The notes under the pieces: model-generated
What the model saw: the letters and a program-made list of their open reading frames with translations, nothing else
The model's database searches: none
What the model was told of the DNA's origin: nothing
Assembly (NCBI RefSeq): GCF_041260665.1
Contig: NZ_JBGCCT010000013.1
Coordinates: 1 to 64,000, forward strand
DNA: 64,000 nucleotides
Direction of reading: 5' to 3'
Origin: Catenulispora sp. GP43
Lineage (GTDB): Bacteria > Actinomycetota > Actinomycetes > Streptomycetales > Catenulisporaceae
Shown: one piece after another, positions 16,965 to 25,590 of the stretch
Layout: each line of letters opens with the position of its first letter
Numbering within the stretch: position 1 is the first letter of the stretch
Translations under genes and position numbers: made by a program

Positions 16965-19303
16965 TGGCCACCCGCGCACCTGATCGCGCACCGCGCGAGC
17001 TGAACCAGTCCACGACGACCGGCGGCGTCGGCGACAGCCCGACCCGCCCCGACGGCCGCCTGAAGGTCAAGGGCGAGTTCGCCTACTCCTCCGACTTGTT
17101 CATGGATGACATGGTCTGGGGTGCGACGCTGCGCAGTCCGCATCCCAGGGCCGTGATCCGCTCGATCTCCGTCGGGGAGGCCCTGAAGCTCCCGGGCGTC
17201 GACGCGGTCCTGACCCACGAGGACGTCCCCGGCCACAAGCTCTACGGCCTGGACGTCCGTGACCAGCCGGTCCTGGCCATCGGCGAGGTCCGGCACCAGG
17301 GCGAGCCGGTGGCGCTGGTCGCGGCCGACCACCCGGAGACCGCGCGGCGTGCCCTGAAGCTGATCCAGGTCGACTACGAGGTGCTCGAACCGGTGGTCGA
17401 CGCCCGTCGCGCCCTCTTCGACCCGGAGAGCCCGCGCGTCCACCCGGACGGCAACCTCGTGCGGCACCAGCCGGTCCGGGTCGGTGCCGACGTCGATGAT
17501 CCGGCGGTGCGCGCCCGGTGCGCCGTCGTCGTCTCCGGCGAATACGAGGTCGGCATTCAGGACCAGGCCTTCCTGGGCCCCGAATCAGGGCTCGCGGTCC
17601 CGGCCGAGGACGGCGGCGTCGACCTCTACGTGGCCACCCAATGGATGCACAACGACCTTCTGCAGATCGCCCCCTGCCTGGGCCTGCCGGAGCAGAAGGT
17701 CCGGATGACCCTGTCCGGCGTCGGCGGCGCGTTCGGCGGACGCGAGGACCTGTCGATGCAGATCCACGCCGCGATGCTCGCGATGCACGTCGGCAAACCG
17801 GTGAAGATGGTCTACAACCGCGAAGAGTCGTTCTTCGGACACGTGCACCGGCATCCGGCGTCGATGAAGTACACCTACGGCGCGAGTGCCGAGGGCAAGC
17901 TGGTGTTCGCCGACGTCGAGATCGTCCTGGACGGCGGCGGCTACACCTCGGCCACCTTGAACGTCGTCGGCAACGCAGCCTCCCTCGGCGTCGGGCCGTA
18001 TGTCATCCCGAACATCAGGATCGATTCCTACGGCGCCTACACCAACAACCCGCCGTGCGGCGCCATGCGGGGCTTCGGCGCGGTCCAGGCCTGCTTTGCC
18101 TACGAGTCGATGATGGACAAGCTGGCCGCCGCCCTCGGCCTGGACCCGGTCACCATCCGTCAGCGCAACGCGGTGAGCCAGGGCGACAAACTCGCCACCG
18201 GCCAGGTCGTGGAAGCACCGGCGCCGGTCGCCGAGATGCTGGAGACCCTCAAGGCGCTGCCGATGCCGGCCCCGGCCGACACCTCGGACCTGCGCAACCT
18301 GCCCGGCTCGACCGCCAACACCACGCACGGCGAAGGCGTGGTGCGCGGCGTCGGCTACGGCCTGGGCGTCAAGAACATCTGCTTCTCCGAGGACTTCGAC
18401 GACTACTCCACCGCGCGCGTGCGCCTGGAACTGCTCGGCGACACCGTCGGCGCCCTGGTGCACACCGCCGCCGCCGAGGTCGGGCAGGGCCTGGTCACGC
18501 TGGAGGCGCAGATCGCCCGCACCGAGCTGGGCGTGGAGCAGGTGAGCATCCACCCGGCCGACAACTCGGTCGGCAACGCCGGCTCCAGCTCCGCCTCCCG
18601 GCAGTCGTACATGACCGGCGGCGCGGTGAAGACCGCGTGCGAGGCGGTGCGGGCCGCGGTGTTCGCGCGGCTCGCGGCCGCGCGCGGCCGGGAGTATGCC
18701 GACCTGTCGTTGGTCGGCGGCAAGATCGTGTCGCAGTCCGAGGGCGTGATCGCGACGCTGGAAGAGGTGCTGGCGTCCGGCCCGATCGAGGAAACCCGCG
18801 AGTACCACCACCACCCGACGCAGCGCATGGACCCGTTCACCGGCCAGGGCAACTCGCACACCCAGCTCGCCTTCGCCGTGCATCGCGCGGTCGTCGACGT
18901 GGATGTGGAACTCGGGCTGATCAAGGTGGTCGCCCTGGACCTGGTCCAGGACGTCGGCAAGATCATGAACCGGCTGTCCCTGGAAGGCCAGCTGCACGGC
19001 GGCTCCGCCCAGGGCCTGGGCCTGGCGGTGATGGAGGAGATCCAGGTCCGCGACGGCAAGGTCCGCAACCCCTCCTTCACCGATTACCTGATCCCCACGA
19101 TCCTGGACATGCCGCCGATGAAGATGGAGATCCTGGAGAACGCCGACCCCCGCGCCCCCTACGGCCTGCGCGGCGCCGGCGAGCCCCCGACCCTGTCCTC
19201 CACCCCGGCGATCGCCGCCGCCATCCGCGACGCGACCGGCCTGGACCTGCGACGTGTCCCGATCCGACCCGAGGACCTGACGGAGGCGCCGACCGATGCG
19301 TGA
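16964..19303 (+). CDS. pucD: Xanthine dehydrogenase molybdenum-binding subunit
   Basis: 779 residues from ATG 16964, which overlaps the previous stop by one base. Landmarks are GEFAYSSDLFMDDMVWGATLRSPHP (N-terminal hammerhead domain), GVGGAFGGREDLSMQ, CGAMRGFGAVQACFAYE (molybdopterin contact), and RAPYGLRGAGEPP, whose Glu is the catalytic base of the family. Oxidises hypoxanthine and xanthine to urate. It depends on the XdhC-type chaperone and MobA-like gene encoded nearby. Its last codons overlap the next gene by eight bases. Confidence 0.94.
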   Translation: MATRAPDRAPRELNQSTTTGGVGDSPTRPDGRLKVKGEFAYSSDLFMDDMVWGATLRSPHPRAVIRSISVGEALKLPGVDAVLTHEDVPGHKLYGLDVRDQPVLAIGEVRHQGEPVALVAADHPETARRALKLIQVDYEVLEPVVDARRALFDPESPRVHPDGNLVRHQPVRVGADVDDPAVRARCAVVVSGEYEVGIQDQAFLGPESGLAVPAEDGGVDLYVATQWMHNDLLQIAPCLGLPEQKVRMTLSGVGGAFGGREDLSMQIHAAMLAMHVGKPVKMVYNREESFFGHVHRHPASMKYTYGASAEGKLVFADVEIVLDGGGYTSATLNVVGNAASLGVGPYVIPNIRIDSYGAYTNNPPCGAMRGFGAVQACFAYESMMDKLAAALGLDPVTIRQRNAVSQGDKLATGQVVEAPAPVAEMLETLKALPMPAPADTSDLRNLPGSTANTTHGEGVVRGVGYGLGVKNICFSEDFDDYSTARVRLELLGDTVGALVHTAAAEVGQGLVTLEAQIARTELGVEQVSIHPADNSVGNAGSSSASRQSYMTGGAVKTACEAVRAAVFARLAAARGREYADLSLVGGKIVSQSEGVIATLEEVLASGPIEETREYHHHPTQRMDPFTGQGNSHTQLAFAVHRAVVDVDVELGLIKVVALDLVQDVGKIMNRLSLEGQLHGGSAQGLGLAVMEEIQVRDGKVRNPSFTDYLIPTILDMPPMKMEILENADPRAPYGLRGAGEPPTLSSTPAIAAAIRDATGLDLRRVPIRPEDLTEAPTDA

Positions 19304-20567
19304 CATCACACAGGACCTGCACACCTGGCACATGGCCGGCAAGGCCTACGCGGTCGCCTCGGTGGTGGCGGTGAAGGGCAGCGCCCCGCGCGAACTCGGC
19401 GCGGCGCTGGCGGTGGACGCCGAGGGCACGGCGGTGGGGAGCGTGTCCGGCGGCTGCGTCGAGGGAGCGGTGTACGAGCTCTGCGTCGAGTCGCTGCAGC
19501 ACGGGCGGCCGGTGCTGGAGACCTTCGGGTACAGCGACGACGATGCCTTCGCGGTGGGGCTGACCTGCGGCGGGGAGCTGGAGGTGTTCATCCAGCCGGT
19601 GTTTCCGGAGCAGAACTCCTCAGCTGATGAGGCAATAGGCACCGCGTTGGATGCCATGACCGCCGGCGAGCCGATCGCCCTGGCGCGCGTCATCGCCGGC
19701 CCCGCGGACGTGGTCGGCCGCTCGATGGCCATCCGTCCGCAGGCCCCTGAGATCCTCTGGGGCCCGCCCGGCGCCTCGATCGCCGTCGACGGCGACCCGT
19801 GGACCGCCACCGGCACCATCAGCGCCGCCCTGGACCGCGTCGTCGCCCGCCACGCCCGCGCGATGGTCGAGTCCGGCACCACCGGCACCATCGCCGTCGG
19901 CACCGAGGGCGAGGGCCAGGACTGCGGCGAGCCGGTGACCGTCTTCATCGAGTCCTTCGTCACCGCCCCGCGCATGCTCATCTTCGGCGCCATCGACTTC
20001 GCCGCCGCGCTGGTCCGGGTCGGCAAGTACCTCGGCTACCACGTCACCGTCTGCGACGCCCGACCGGTCTTCGCCACCCGCCGCCGCTTCCCCGACGCCG
20101 ACGACGTCGTGGTCGCCTGGCCGCACCGCTACCTGGAGACCACCCGCGTCGATGCCCGCACCGTCGTCGCCGTGCTCACCCACGACGCCAAGTTCGACGT
20201 CCCGCTCCTGGTCAAGGCCCTGCGGCTGCCGATCGCCTACGTCGGGGCCATGGGCTCGCGCCGTACCTGCCTCCAGCGCGCCGAGCGGCTGCGCGAAGCA
20301 GGCTTGTCCGAGGCCGAGGTCGCGAACCTGCACGCCCCCGTCGGCTTGGACCTCGGCGCCCGCACCTCCGAGGAGACCGCGCTGTCCATCGCCGCCGAGA
20401 TCGTCGCGGCCCGGCACGGCGGGACCGGCCGGAGCCTGGCCGACGTCTCCACCGCCATCCATCACACTGCCACCCCGGCCGTCCACAACGTCGAGCCCCA
20501 GAGTCAGCCCCAGAGTCAGCCCCAGAGTCAGACACAGAGTCAGACACAGAGCGGAGTCCCGGCATGA
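19296..20567 (+). CDS. pucA: XdhC/CoxI family molybdenum cofactor chaperone
   Basis: 423 residues. The N-terminal XdhC_CoxI domain has ASVVAVKGSAPRELGAALAV and SVSGGCVEGAVYE; the C-terminal Rossmann domain has FGAIDFAAALVRVGKYLGYHVTVCDAR and AYVGAMGSRRT. Such proteins sulphurate, protect and insert the molybdenum cofactor into xanthine dehydrogenase. The last 20 residues are an unusual Gln-Ser/Pro repeat encoded by tandem 12-base units (about 20500-20555), not expected in the family and probably disordered. Stop overlaps the next start as ATGA. Confidence 0.9.
   Translation: MRDITQDLHTWHMAGKAYAVASVVAVKGSAPRELGAALAVDAEGTAVGSVSGGCVEGAVYELCVESLQHGRPVLETFGYSDDDAFAVGLTCGGELEVFIQPVFPEQNSSADEAIGTALDAMTAGEPIALARVIAGPADVVGRSMAIRPQAPEILWGPPGASIAVDGDPWTATGTISAALDRVVARHARAMVESGTTGTIAVGTEGEGQDCGEPVTVFIESFVTAPRMLIFGAIDFAAALVRVGKYLGYHVTVCDARPVFATRRRFPDADDVVVAWPHRYLETTRVDARTVVAVLTHDAKFDVPLLVKALRLPIAYVGAMGSRRTCLQRAERLREAGLSEAEVANLHAPVGLDLGARTSEETALSIAAEIVAARHGGTGRSLADVSTAIHHTATPAVHNVEPQSQPQSQPQSQTQSQTQSGVPA
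20500..20555 (+). repeat. 12-base tandem repeat in the 3' end of the XdhC-type gene
   Basis: Units of CCCCAGAGTCAG followed by ACACAGAGTCAG are repeated in tandem, encoding Pro-Gln-Ser-Gln then Thr-Gln-Ser-Gln. The unit length is a multiple of three, so copy-number change would keep the frame. It lies just before the ATGA overlap with the next gene. Confidence 0.8.
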
Positions 20568-20953
20568 CCCTGATGTTCCTCAACGGCGGCGCCATGCGCG
20601 GCGGCCCCCTGCACCACCTGCTGCAGGACGCACCGCTCGTCGGTGTCGTACGCACCGCGCCGAAGTACCGCTTCTACTCCGTCGGCGACGCCTTCCCGGC
20701 CATCGAGGCCGTCGACTCCGGCGGCGTCAGCGTCGTCGGCGAGCTCTACGACGTGCCCTGGGACGTCCTGGAACGCTCCCTGCTGCCCTCCGAGCCCGCC
20801 GAGCTCGAACTCGGCGTCATCGAACTCGAAGACGGCGGCGGCACCCTGTCGATGGTCCGGCGCCGTTCCTACACCGAACCCCACACCTACCGCGACATCT
20901 CCCACCACGCCGACTGGCGTGCGTACAAGGCCAGCCTGGAGGCAGCCCAGTGA
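20564..20953 (+). CDS. Stand-alone allophanate hydrolase C-terminal-domain (AtzF-C-like / gamma-glutamylcyclotransferase-like) protein
   Basis: 129 residues. It starts LMFLNGGAMRGGPLHHLLQ, followed by VGVVRTAPKYRFYSVGDAFPAI, GELYDVPWDVLERSLLPSEP and LELGVIELEDG, the pattern of the C-terminal domain of allophanate hydrolase, which adopts a gamma-glutamylcyclotransferase-like fold and in DUR1,2-type and AtzF enzymes acts on N-carboxyurea. Here the amidase half is absent, so this is a free-standing module. It is embedded between the xanthine dehydrogenase chaperone and the glyoxylate genes with ATGA and GTGA overlaps. The pathway has no recognisable ureidoglycolate lyase, so a role on ureidoglycolate or a urea derivative is possible but unproven. 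Confidence 0.75.
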   Translation: MTLMFLNGGAMRGGPLHHLLQDAPLVGVVRTAPKYRFYSVGDAFPAIEAVDSGGVSVVGELYDVPWDVLERSLLPSEPAELELGVIELEDGGGTLSMVRRRSYTEPHTYRDISHHADWRAYKASLEAAQ

Positions 20954-21774
20954 CGCTCCGCTTCGACATCAACCTCTCGATCCTGTTCACCGAACTGCCG
21001 CTGCTGGAACGTCCTGCCGCGGCGCGCGCCGCCGGGTTCACCGCCGCGGAGTTCTGGTGGCCGTTCGGGACCGAGGCGGTGCCCGCGGACAAGGATGTGG
21101 ACGCCTTCGTCGGCGCGCTGGACGACGCCGGGGTCGCCCTGGTCGGGCTGAACTTCCTGGACGACCTGTCCGTCGGCGCTAAGGGCCTGGTAACAGACCC
21201 CGACAACGCCCAGCGGTTCCGCGACAGCATCGACGTCGCCGTCGGGATCGCCGAGCGGACCGGCTGCCGGAACCTGAACGCCTTGTACGGCAACCGGATC
21301 GAGGGCCGTATCGACCTCCAGAAGGACCTCGCGGTGGAGAACCTGGCGGCGGCCACCGCCGCCGCGTCCCGGATCGGGGCGACGGTCCTGCTCGAAGCGC
21401 TGAACGCGATCGAGTCCCCGGCGTACCCGATCACCTCCACCGCCGCGGCGCTCGCCGAGATCGACCGGATCTCGGCCGCCGCCGGCGCGACCAACCTGGC
21501 CTTCCTGTGCGACCTCTACCACCTGGCGCGCATGGACGAGGACCTGTTCGCGACCATCGCCGCGCACGCCGGCCGCTTCGGCCACGTGCAGATCGCCGAC
21601 ATCCCGGCGCGCGGCGAGCCCGACAGCGGCGCCCTGGACTTCAGCGCGCTGTTCAAAGCCCTGACCGAGGCCGGCTACACCGCCGAGTCGGGGCGCGGCT
21701 GGGTCGGGCTGGAATACAAGCCGTCCACCGGCATCACCACCGACAGCTTCGAATGGATGGAATCACTTATATGA
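20950..21774 (+). CDS. hyi: Hydroxypyruvate isomerase
   Basis: 274 residues from GTG 20950, overlapping the preceding stop as GTGA. It is a TIM-barrel isomerase: FDINLSILFTELPLLERPAAA, LVGLNFLDDLSVGAKGLV, VLLEALNAIESP with a metal-binding Glu, FLCDLYHLARMDEDL with Asp/His ligands, and GHVQIADIPARGEPDSG. It interconverts hydroxypyruvate and tartronate semialdehyde beside Gcl and GlxR. ATGA overlap with glxR. Confidence 0.93.
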   Translation: MTLRFDINLSILFTELPLLERPAAARAAGFTAAEFWWPFGTEAVPADKDVDAFVGALDDAGVALVGLNFLDDLSVGAKGLVTDPDNAQRFRDSIDVAVGIAERTGCRNLNALYGNRIEGRIDLQKDLAVENLAAATAAASRIGATVLLEALNAIESPAYPITSTAAALAEIDRISAAAGATNLAFLCDLYHLARMDEDLFATIAAHAGRFGHVQIADIPARGEPDSGALDFSALFKALTEAGYTAESGRGWVGLEYKPSTGITTDSFEWMESLI

Positions 21775-22685
21775 GCATGCAAATAGGCTTCATCGGCCTG
21801 GGGATCATGGGATCCCCGATGGCCGCGAACCTGGTCAAGGCCGGGTTCGAGGTGACCGGCTACGACCTGAACGCCCCGAACGTCGCCAAGCTCGAAGCGG
21901 CCGGCGGCACCGGCGCGGGCTCCATCGCCGAGGCGATCGACGGCGCCGACATCGTCATCACCATGCTGCCGGCGCACCAGCACGTCGCCGCGGCGGTCCT
22001 CGGTGCGGGCGGGGTCTTCGAGACCATCAAGCCCGGCACCCTGTTCATCGACTTCTCCACCATCCGCCCCGAGACCTCGATCGAGGTCGCCAAGGCCGGC
22101 GCGGCACGCGGCGTGCGCGTGCTGGACGCCCCGGTGTCCGGCGGCGAGAAGGGCGCGATCGACGGCGTCCTGTCCATCATGGTCGGCGGCGAGCCCGAGG
22201 TCTTCGCCGCGGCCCGGCCGGTGTTCGACGCCGTGGGCAAGGTCGCGGCGCTGTGCGGCCCGGCCGGGTCCGGGCAGGTCGTCAAGGCCGCGAACCAGCT
22301 GGTGGTCGGCGGCACCTACGCGCTGGTCGCCGAGGCGATCGTGCTGATGGAGGCCGCGGGCGTGGACGCCGCCGCCGGCCTGGACATGCTCGCCGGCGGC
22401 CTGGCCGGCTCCCGGATCCTGGAGCTCAAGCGGGCCTCGATGCTGGCCCGCGACTTCAAGCCCGGATTCCGGATCGACCTGCACCACAAGGACATGGGCA
22501 TCGCCCTGGACGCGGCCCGGCAGGCCGAGGTGTCGCTGCCGATGACCAGCATGGTCGCCGCGCTCATCCAGGCCGCGCGCTCGCAGGGCCTGGGCGACCA
22601 GGACCACTCCGCGCTGCTGGCCGTGGCCGAGAACCTGTCCGGCCGCGCCGGCCACTCCGGCCGTTCCGCACGAAAGGCGAACTGA
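21771..22685 (+). CDS. glxR: 2-hydroxy-3-oxopropionate (tartronate semialdehyde) reductase
   Basis: 304 residues. IGFIGLGIMGSPMAANLVKAG is the NAD(P)-binding start of beta-hydroxyacid dehydrogenases, LDAPVSGGEKGAIDG the substrate loop, GSGQVVKAANQLVVGG carries the catalytic Lys, and HHKDMGIALDAARQ the C-terminal signature. It reduces tartronate semialdehyde to glycerate. The context (hyi before, gcl after) settles the substrate among several possible for the family. Confidence 0.94.
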   Translation: MSMQIGFIGLGIMGSPMAANLVKAGFEVTGYDLNAPNVAKLEAAGGTGAGSIAEAIDGADIVITMLPAHQHVAAAVLGAGGVFETIKPGTLFIDFSTIRPETSIEVAKAGAARGVRVLDAPVSGGEKGAIDGVLSIMVGGEPEVFAAARPVFDAVGKVAALCGPAGSGQVVKAANQLVVGGTYALVAEAIVLMEAAGVDAAAGLDMLAGGLAGSRILELKRASMLARDFKPGFRIDLHHKDMGIALDAARQAEVSLPMTSMVAALIQAARSQGLGDQDHSALLAVAENLSGRAGHSGRSARKAN

Positions 22686-22690
22686 CTCCG

Positions 22691-24448
22691 ATGAAGATGC
22701 CCGTGATGAACGCGGTGGTGCAGGTTATGAAGTCCGAGGGCGTCGACGCCGCTTTCGGCTGCCCCGGGGCCGCGATCCTGCCGTTGTACAAGGCGATGGA
22801 GGAAGAAGGCGGCATCGACCACCTGATCGTGCGCCACGAGGAGGGCGCCACGCACATGGCCGACGGCTGGGCCCGGACCAACGGCCGGGTCGGCGTGGCG
22901 ATCGGCACCTCGGGGCCGGCCGGGACCAACATGATCACCGGCCTGTACACCGCGATGGCCGACTCGATCCCGATGATCGTGATCACCGGCCAGGCGGTCT
23001 CCACGGCCCTGGACAAGGAGGCGTTCCAGGCAGTCGACATCGTCGGCTGCGCCGCCCCGGTGACGAAGTGGGCGGTGCAGATCAAGGAGGCGGCGACCGC
23101 GCCGTGGATCTTCCGCGAGGCGTTCCGCGCCGCCCGCTCCGGCCGTCCCGGACCGGTGCTCATCGACATCCCGCTGGACATCGCCAAGCAGGTCATCGAG
23201 TACGACGCCGCGCTCGACGCGCCGCTGCCGGTGCCGGCCGTGGAACCGCACACGCCGCGGGTGGAGAAGGCGCCGGACATGCTGCTGGCCGCCGAGCGTC
23301 CGCTGATCCTGGCCGGCGGCGGCGTGATCATCGCCGACGCGGCGCCGGAGCTGCGCGAACTGGTCGCCTACCTGGGCATCCCGGTGCAGGTGACGCTGAT
23401 GGGCAAGGGCGCCGTCGACGAGGACGACCCGCTGTACGCGGGCATGACCGGCGTGCAGACCTCGCAGCGCTACGGCAACGCCTCGTTCTTGGAATCAGAC
23501 CTCGTGCTCGCCGTCGGCGCCCGCTTCGGCGACCGCCACACCGGCGCGCTGGACGTGTACCGGGGCGAGCGCAAGTTCATCCACGTCGACATCGAGTCGA
23601 CGCAGCTCGGCCGGGTCTTCGAGCCGGACCTGGGCATCGTCTCGGACGCGAAGCTGTTCCTGCGCTCGCTGCTCGCGGCGGCCAAGGCGCGGGGCGTCGG
23701 CGGACGCGGGCCGGCCGGCTGGGCCTCCCGGGTGGCCTCGCTCAAGACCTCGCTGACCCGGCGCGAGGACTTCGATTCCGTGCCGATCAAGGCGCCGCGG
23801 GTCTACAAGGAGATCAACGAGATCTTCGACCCCTCGACCTACTTCGTGACCGCGATCGGCCTCTACCAGATCTGGGGCGGCCAGCATCAGAAGGCGTACC
23901 AGCCGCGCCGCTACCAGGTCTGCGGCCAGGCCGGCCCGCTGGGCTGGGAGATCCCGGCGGCGATCGGGGTGAAGACCGCGCTGCGGAACACCGAGCCGGA
24001 CGCCGAGGTGGTCGGCATCGTCGGCGACTACGGCTTCCACTTCCTGGTGGAGGAGCTGGCCGTCGGCGCGCAGTACGACATCCCGTTCGTGCTGATCATG
24101 CTGAACAACGAGTACCTGGGCCTGATCCGCCAGGCGTCGATCGGCTACGAGATGAACTACCAGGTCGACATCCGCTACGACGACTACGGCACCGACAACG
24201 TCAAGATCATGGAGGCCTACGGATGCTCGGGACGCCGCGTGTTCGCCCCTGACGAGATCCGCCCGGCCCTGGAGTGGGCCCGCAAGCAGGCGGCGGCCAC
24301 CAGCCGGCCGGTCCTGGTCGAGATCATGATCGAGCGCGAGGCCAACACCCCGCACGGCCCGGCGATCGACGCGGTCCGCGAGTTCGAGCCGCTGCCCGAA
24401 GCACTGCTGGAAGCACTGCCCGAAGCACGGCCGGAAGCGCTGGTGTGA
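22691..24448 (+). CDS. gcl: Glyoxylate carboligase
   Basis: 585 residues from ATG 22691. It has the three thiamine diphosphate enzyme domains: N-terminal PYR domain (FGCPGAAILPLYKAMEEEGG, GTSGPAGTNMITGLYTAMADSIPM), the FAD-type middle domain (PLILAGGGVIIADAAP), and the C-terminal PP domain with GDYGFHFLVEELAVG...NNEYLGLIRQ for Mg-ThDP. Two glyoxylates are joined to tartronate semialdehyde with CO2 release. Unusually, residue 50 in VRHEEGATHMADG is Glu where E. coli Gcl has Val51 (RHVEGASHMAEG). The last 20 residues repeat the motif LPEA. The stop overlaps the kinase start as GTGA. Confidence 0.92.
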   Translation: MKMPVMNAVVQVMKSEGVDAAFGCPGAAILPLYKAMEEEGGIDHLIVRHEEGATHMADGWARTNGRVGVAIGTSGPAGTNMITGLYTAMADSIPMIVITGQAVSTALDKEAFQAVDIVGCAAPVTKWAVQIKEAATAPWIFREAFRAARSGRPGPVLIDIPLDIAKQVIEYDAALDAPLPVPAVEPHTPRVEKAPDMLLAAERPLILAGGGVIIADAAPELRELVAYLGIPVQVTLMGKGAVDEDDPLYAGMTGVQTSQRYGNASFLESDLVLAVGARFGDRHTGALDVYRGERKFIHVDIESTQLGRVFEPDLGIVSDAKLFLRSLLAAAKARGVGGRGPAGWASRVASLKTSLTRREDFDSVPIKAPRVYKEINEIFDPSTYFVTAIGLYQIWGGQHQKAYQPRRYQVCGQAGPLGWEIPAAIGVKTALRNTEPDAEVVGIVGDYGFHFLVEELAVGAQYDIPFVLIMLNNEYLGLIRQASIGYEMNYQVDIRYDDYGTDNVKIMEAYGCSGRRVFAPDEIRPALEWARKQAAATSRPVLVEIMIEREANTPHGPAIDAVREFEPLPEALLEALPEARPEALV

Positions 24449-25590
24449 GGACGGTGTCCAGCGCGGGCCACGTCCTGCTGGCCACGGACAAGTTCAAGGG
24501 CTCCCTGACGGCCGCCGAGGCCACCGCGCACCTGGCGGCGGGCCTGCGGCGCGCCGTACCGGGCCTGGGCATCCGCACCATCCCGGTCGCCGACGGCGGC
24601 GAGGGCACGGTCGACGCGGCCGTCGAGGCGGGCTTCGCCAGGGTCCTGACCCGCGCCACCGGCCCCACCGGCGCCCCGATCGAGGCGGAGTTCGCCGTCC
24701 GCGGCGACACGGCGGTGATCGAGGTCGCCGAGGCCTCGGGCCTGCGCGGCCTCCCGCGCGGCGAGGCGGCACCGCTGTCGGCGAGCTCGTACGGCACCGG
24801 TGAGCTGATCCGCGCCGCACTGGACGCGGGGTGCACGCGCATCATCCTCGGCCTCGGCGGCAGTGCCTGCACCGATGGGGGAGCGGGGCTGGTGCAGGCG
24901 CTCGGGGCCCGGTTGCTTGACGCGGACGGCGAGGAGCTGCCGCCCGGCGGGGCGGCGCTGGCCCGGCTGGCGCGGGTGGACCTGACGGAGTCGGTGAGGA
25001 TCAGGGAGCTGATCGTGGCCTGCGATGTCGACAACCCGCTGCTCGGCCCGAACGGCGCGGCGGCGGTGTACGGGCCGCAGAAGGGCGCGACGGCGGAGGA
25101 TGTGGCGCTGCTGGATGCCGCGCTCGCGAATTGGGCAAGAGTCGTCACCAACTCCACCACCTATACTGATTTCGCCCAAACCCCCGGCGCCGGCGCGGCA
25201 GGCGGCATCGGCTTCGCCGCCCTCGCCCTCCTCGGCGCGCGCCTGGAACCCGGCATCGACATCGTCCTGGACCTCGCCGACTTCCCCGCCAAAGCCGCCG
25301 GCGCGCGCCTGATCATCACCGGCGAGGGGTCCCTGGACCGCCAGTCCCTGCGCGGCAAGGCTCCCGCCGGCGTCGCGCGGGCCGCCGCCCGCAGCGGCGT
25401 GCCCGTCGTCGCGGTGGCCGGGGTCTGCACCCTGACTCCCGCCGAGCTCGAGGCCGCCGGGTTCCGGGCCGCCTACGCGCTCGCCGACCTCGAGCCCGAC
25501 CTCGATCGCTGCGTCCTCGACGCCGGCCCGCTCCTGGAGCGGCTCGCGGCCGGCCTGCCTGTCGACACCATCACCGGAGCGGCTTCATGA
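24445..25590 (+). CDS. glxK: Glycerate kinase (GlxK/GarK family)
   Basis: 381 residues from GTG 24445, overlapping the gcl stop. [82 protein letters not shown] and [17 protein letters not shown] are the signatures of the GlxK family, which makes 2-phosphoglycerate from glycerate. This is the exit of the glyoxylate branch into glycolysis. ATGA overlap with allantoinase. Confidence 0.95.
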   Translation: MRTVSSAGHVLLATDKFKGSLTAAEATAHLAAGLRRAVPGLGIRTIPVADGGEGTVDAAVEAGFARVLTRATGPTGAPIEAEFAVRGDTAVIEVAEASGLRGLPRGEAAPLSASSYGTGELIRAALDAGCTRIILGLGGSACTDGGAGLVQALGARLLDADGEELPPGGAALARLARVDLTESVRIRELIVACDVDNPLLGPNGAAAVYGPQKGATAEDVALLDAALANWARVVTNSTTYTDFAQTPGAGAAGGIGFAALALLGARLEPGIDIVLDLADFPAKAAGARLIITGEGSLDRQSLRGKAPAGVARAAARSGVPVVAVAGVCTLTPAELEAAGFRAAYALADLEPDLDRCVLDAGPLLERLAAGLPVDTITGAAS

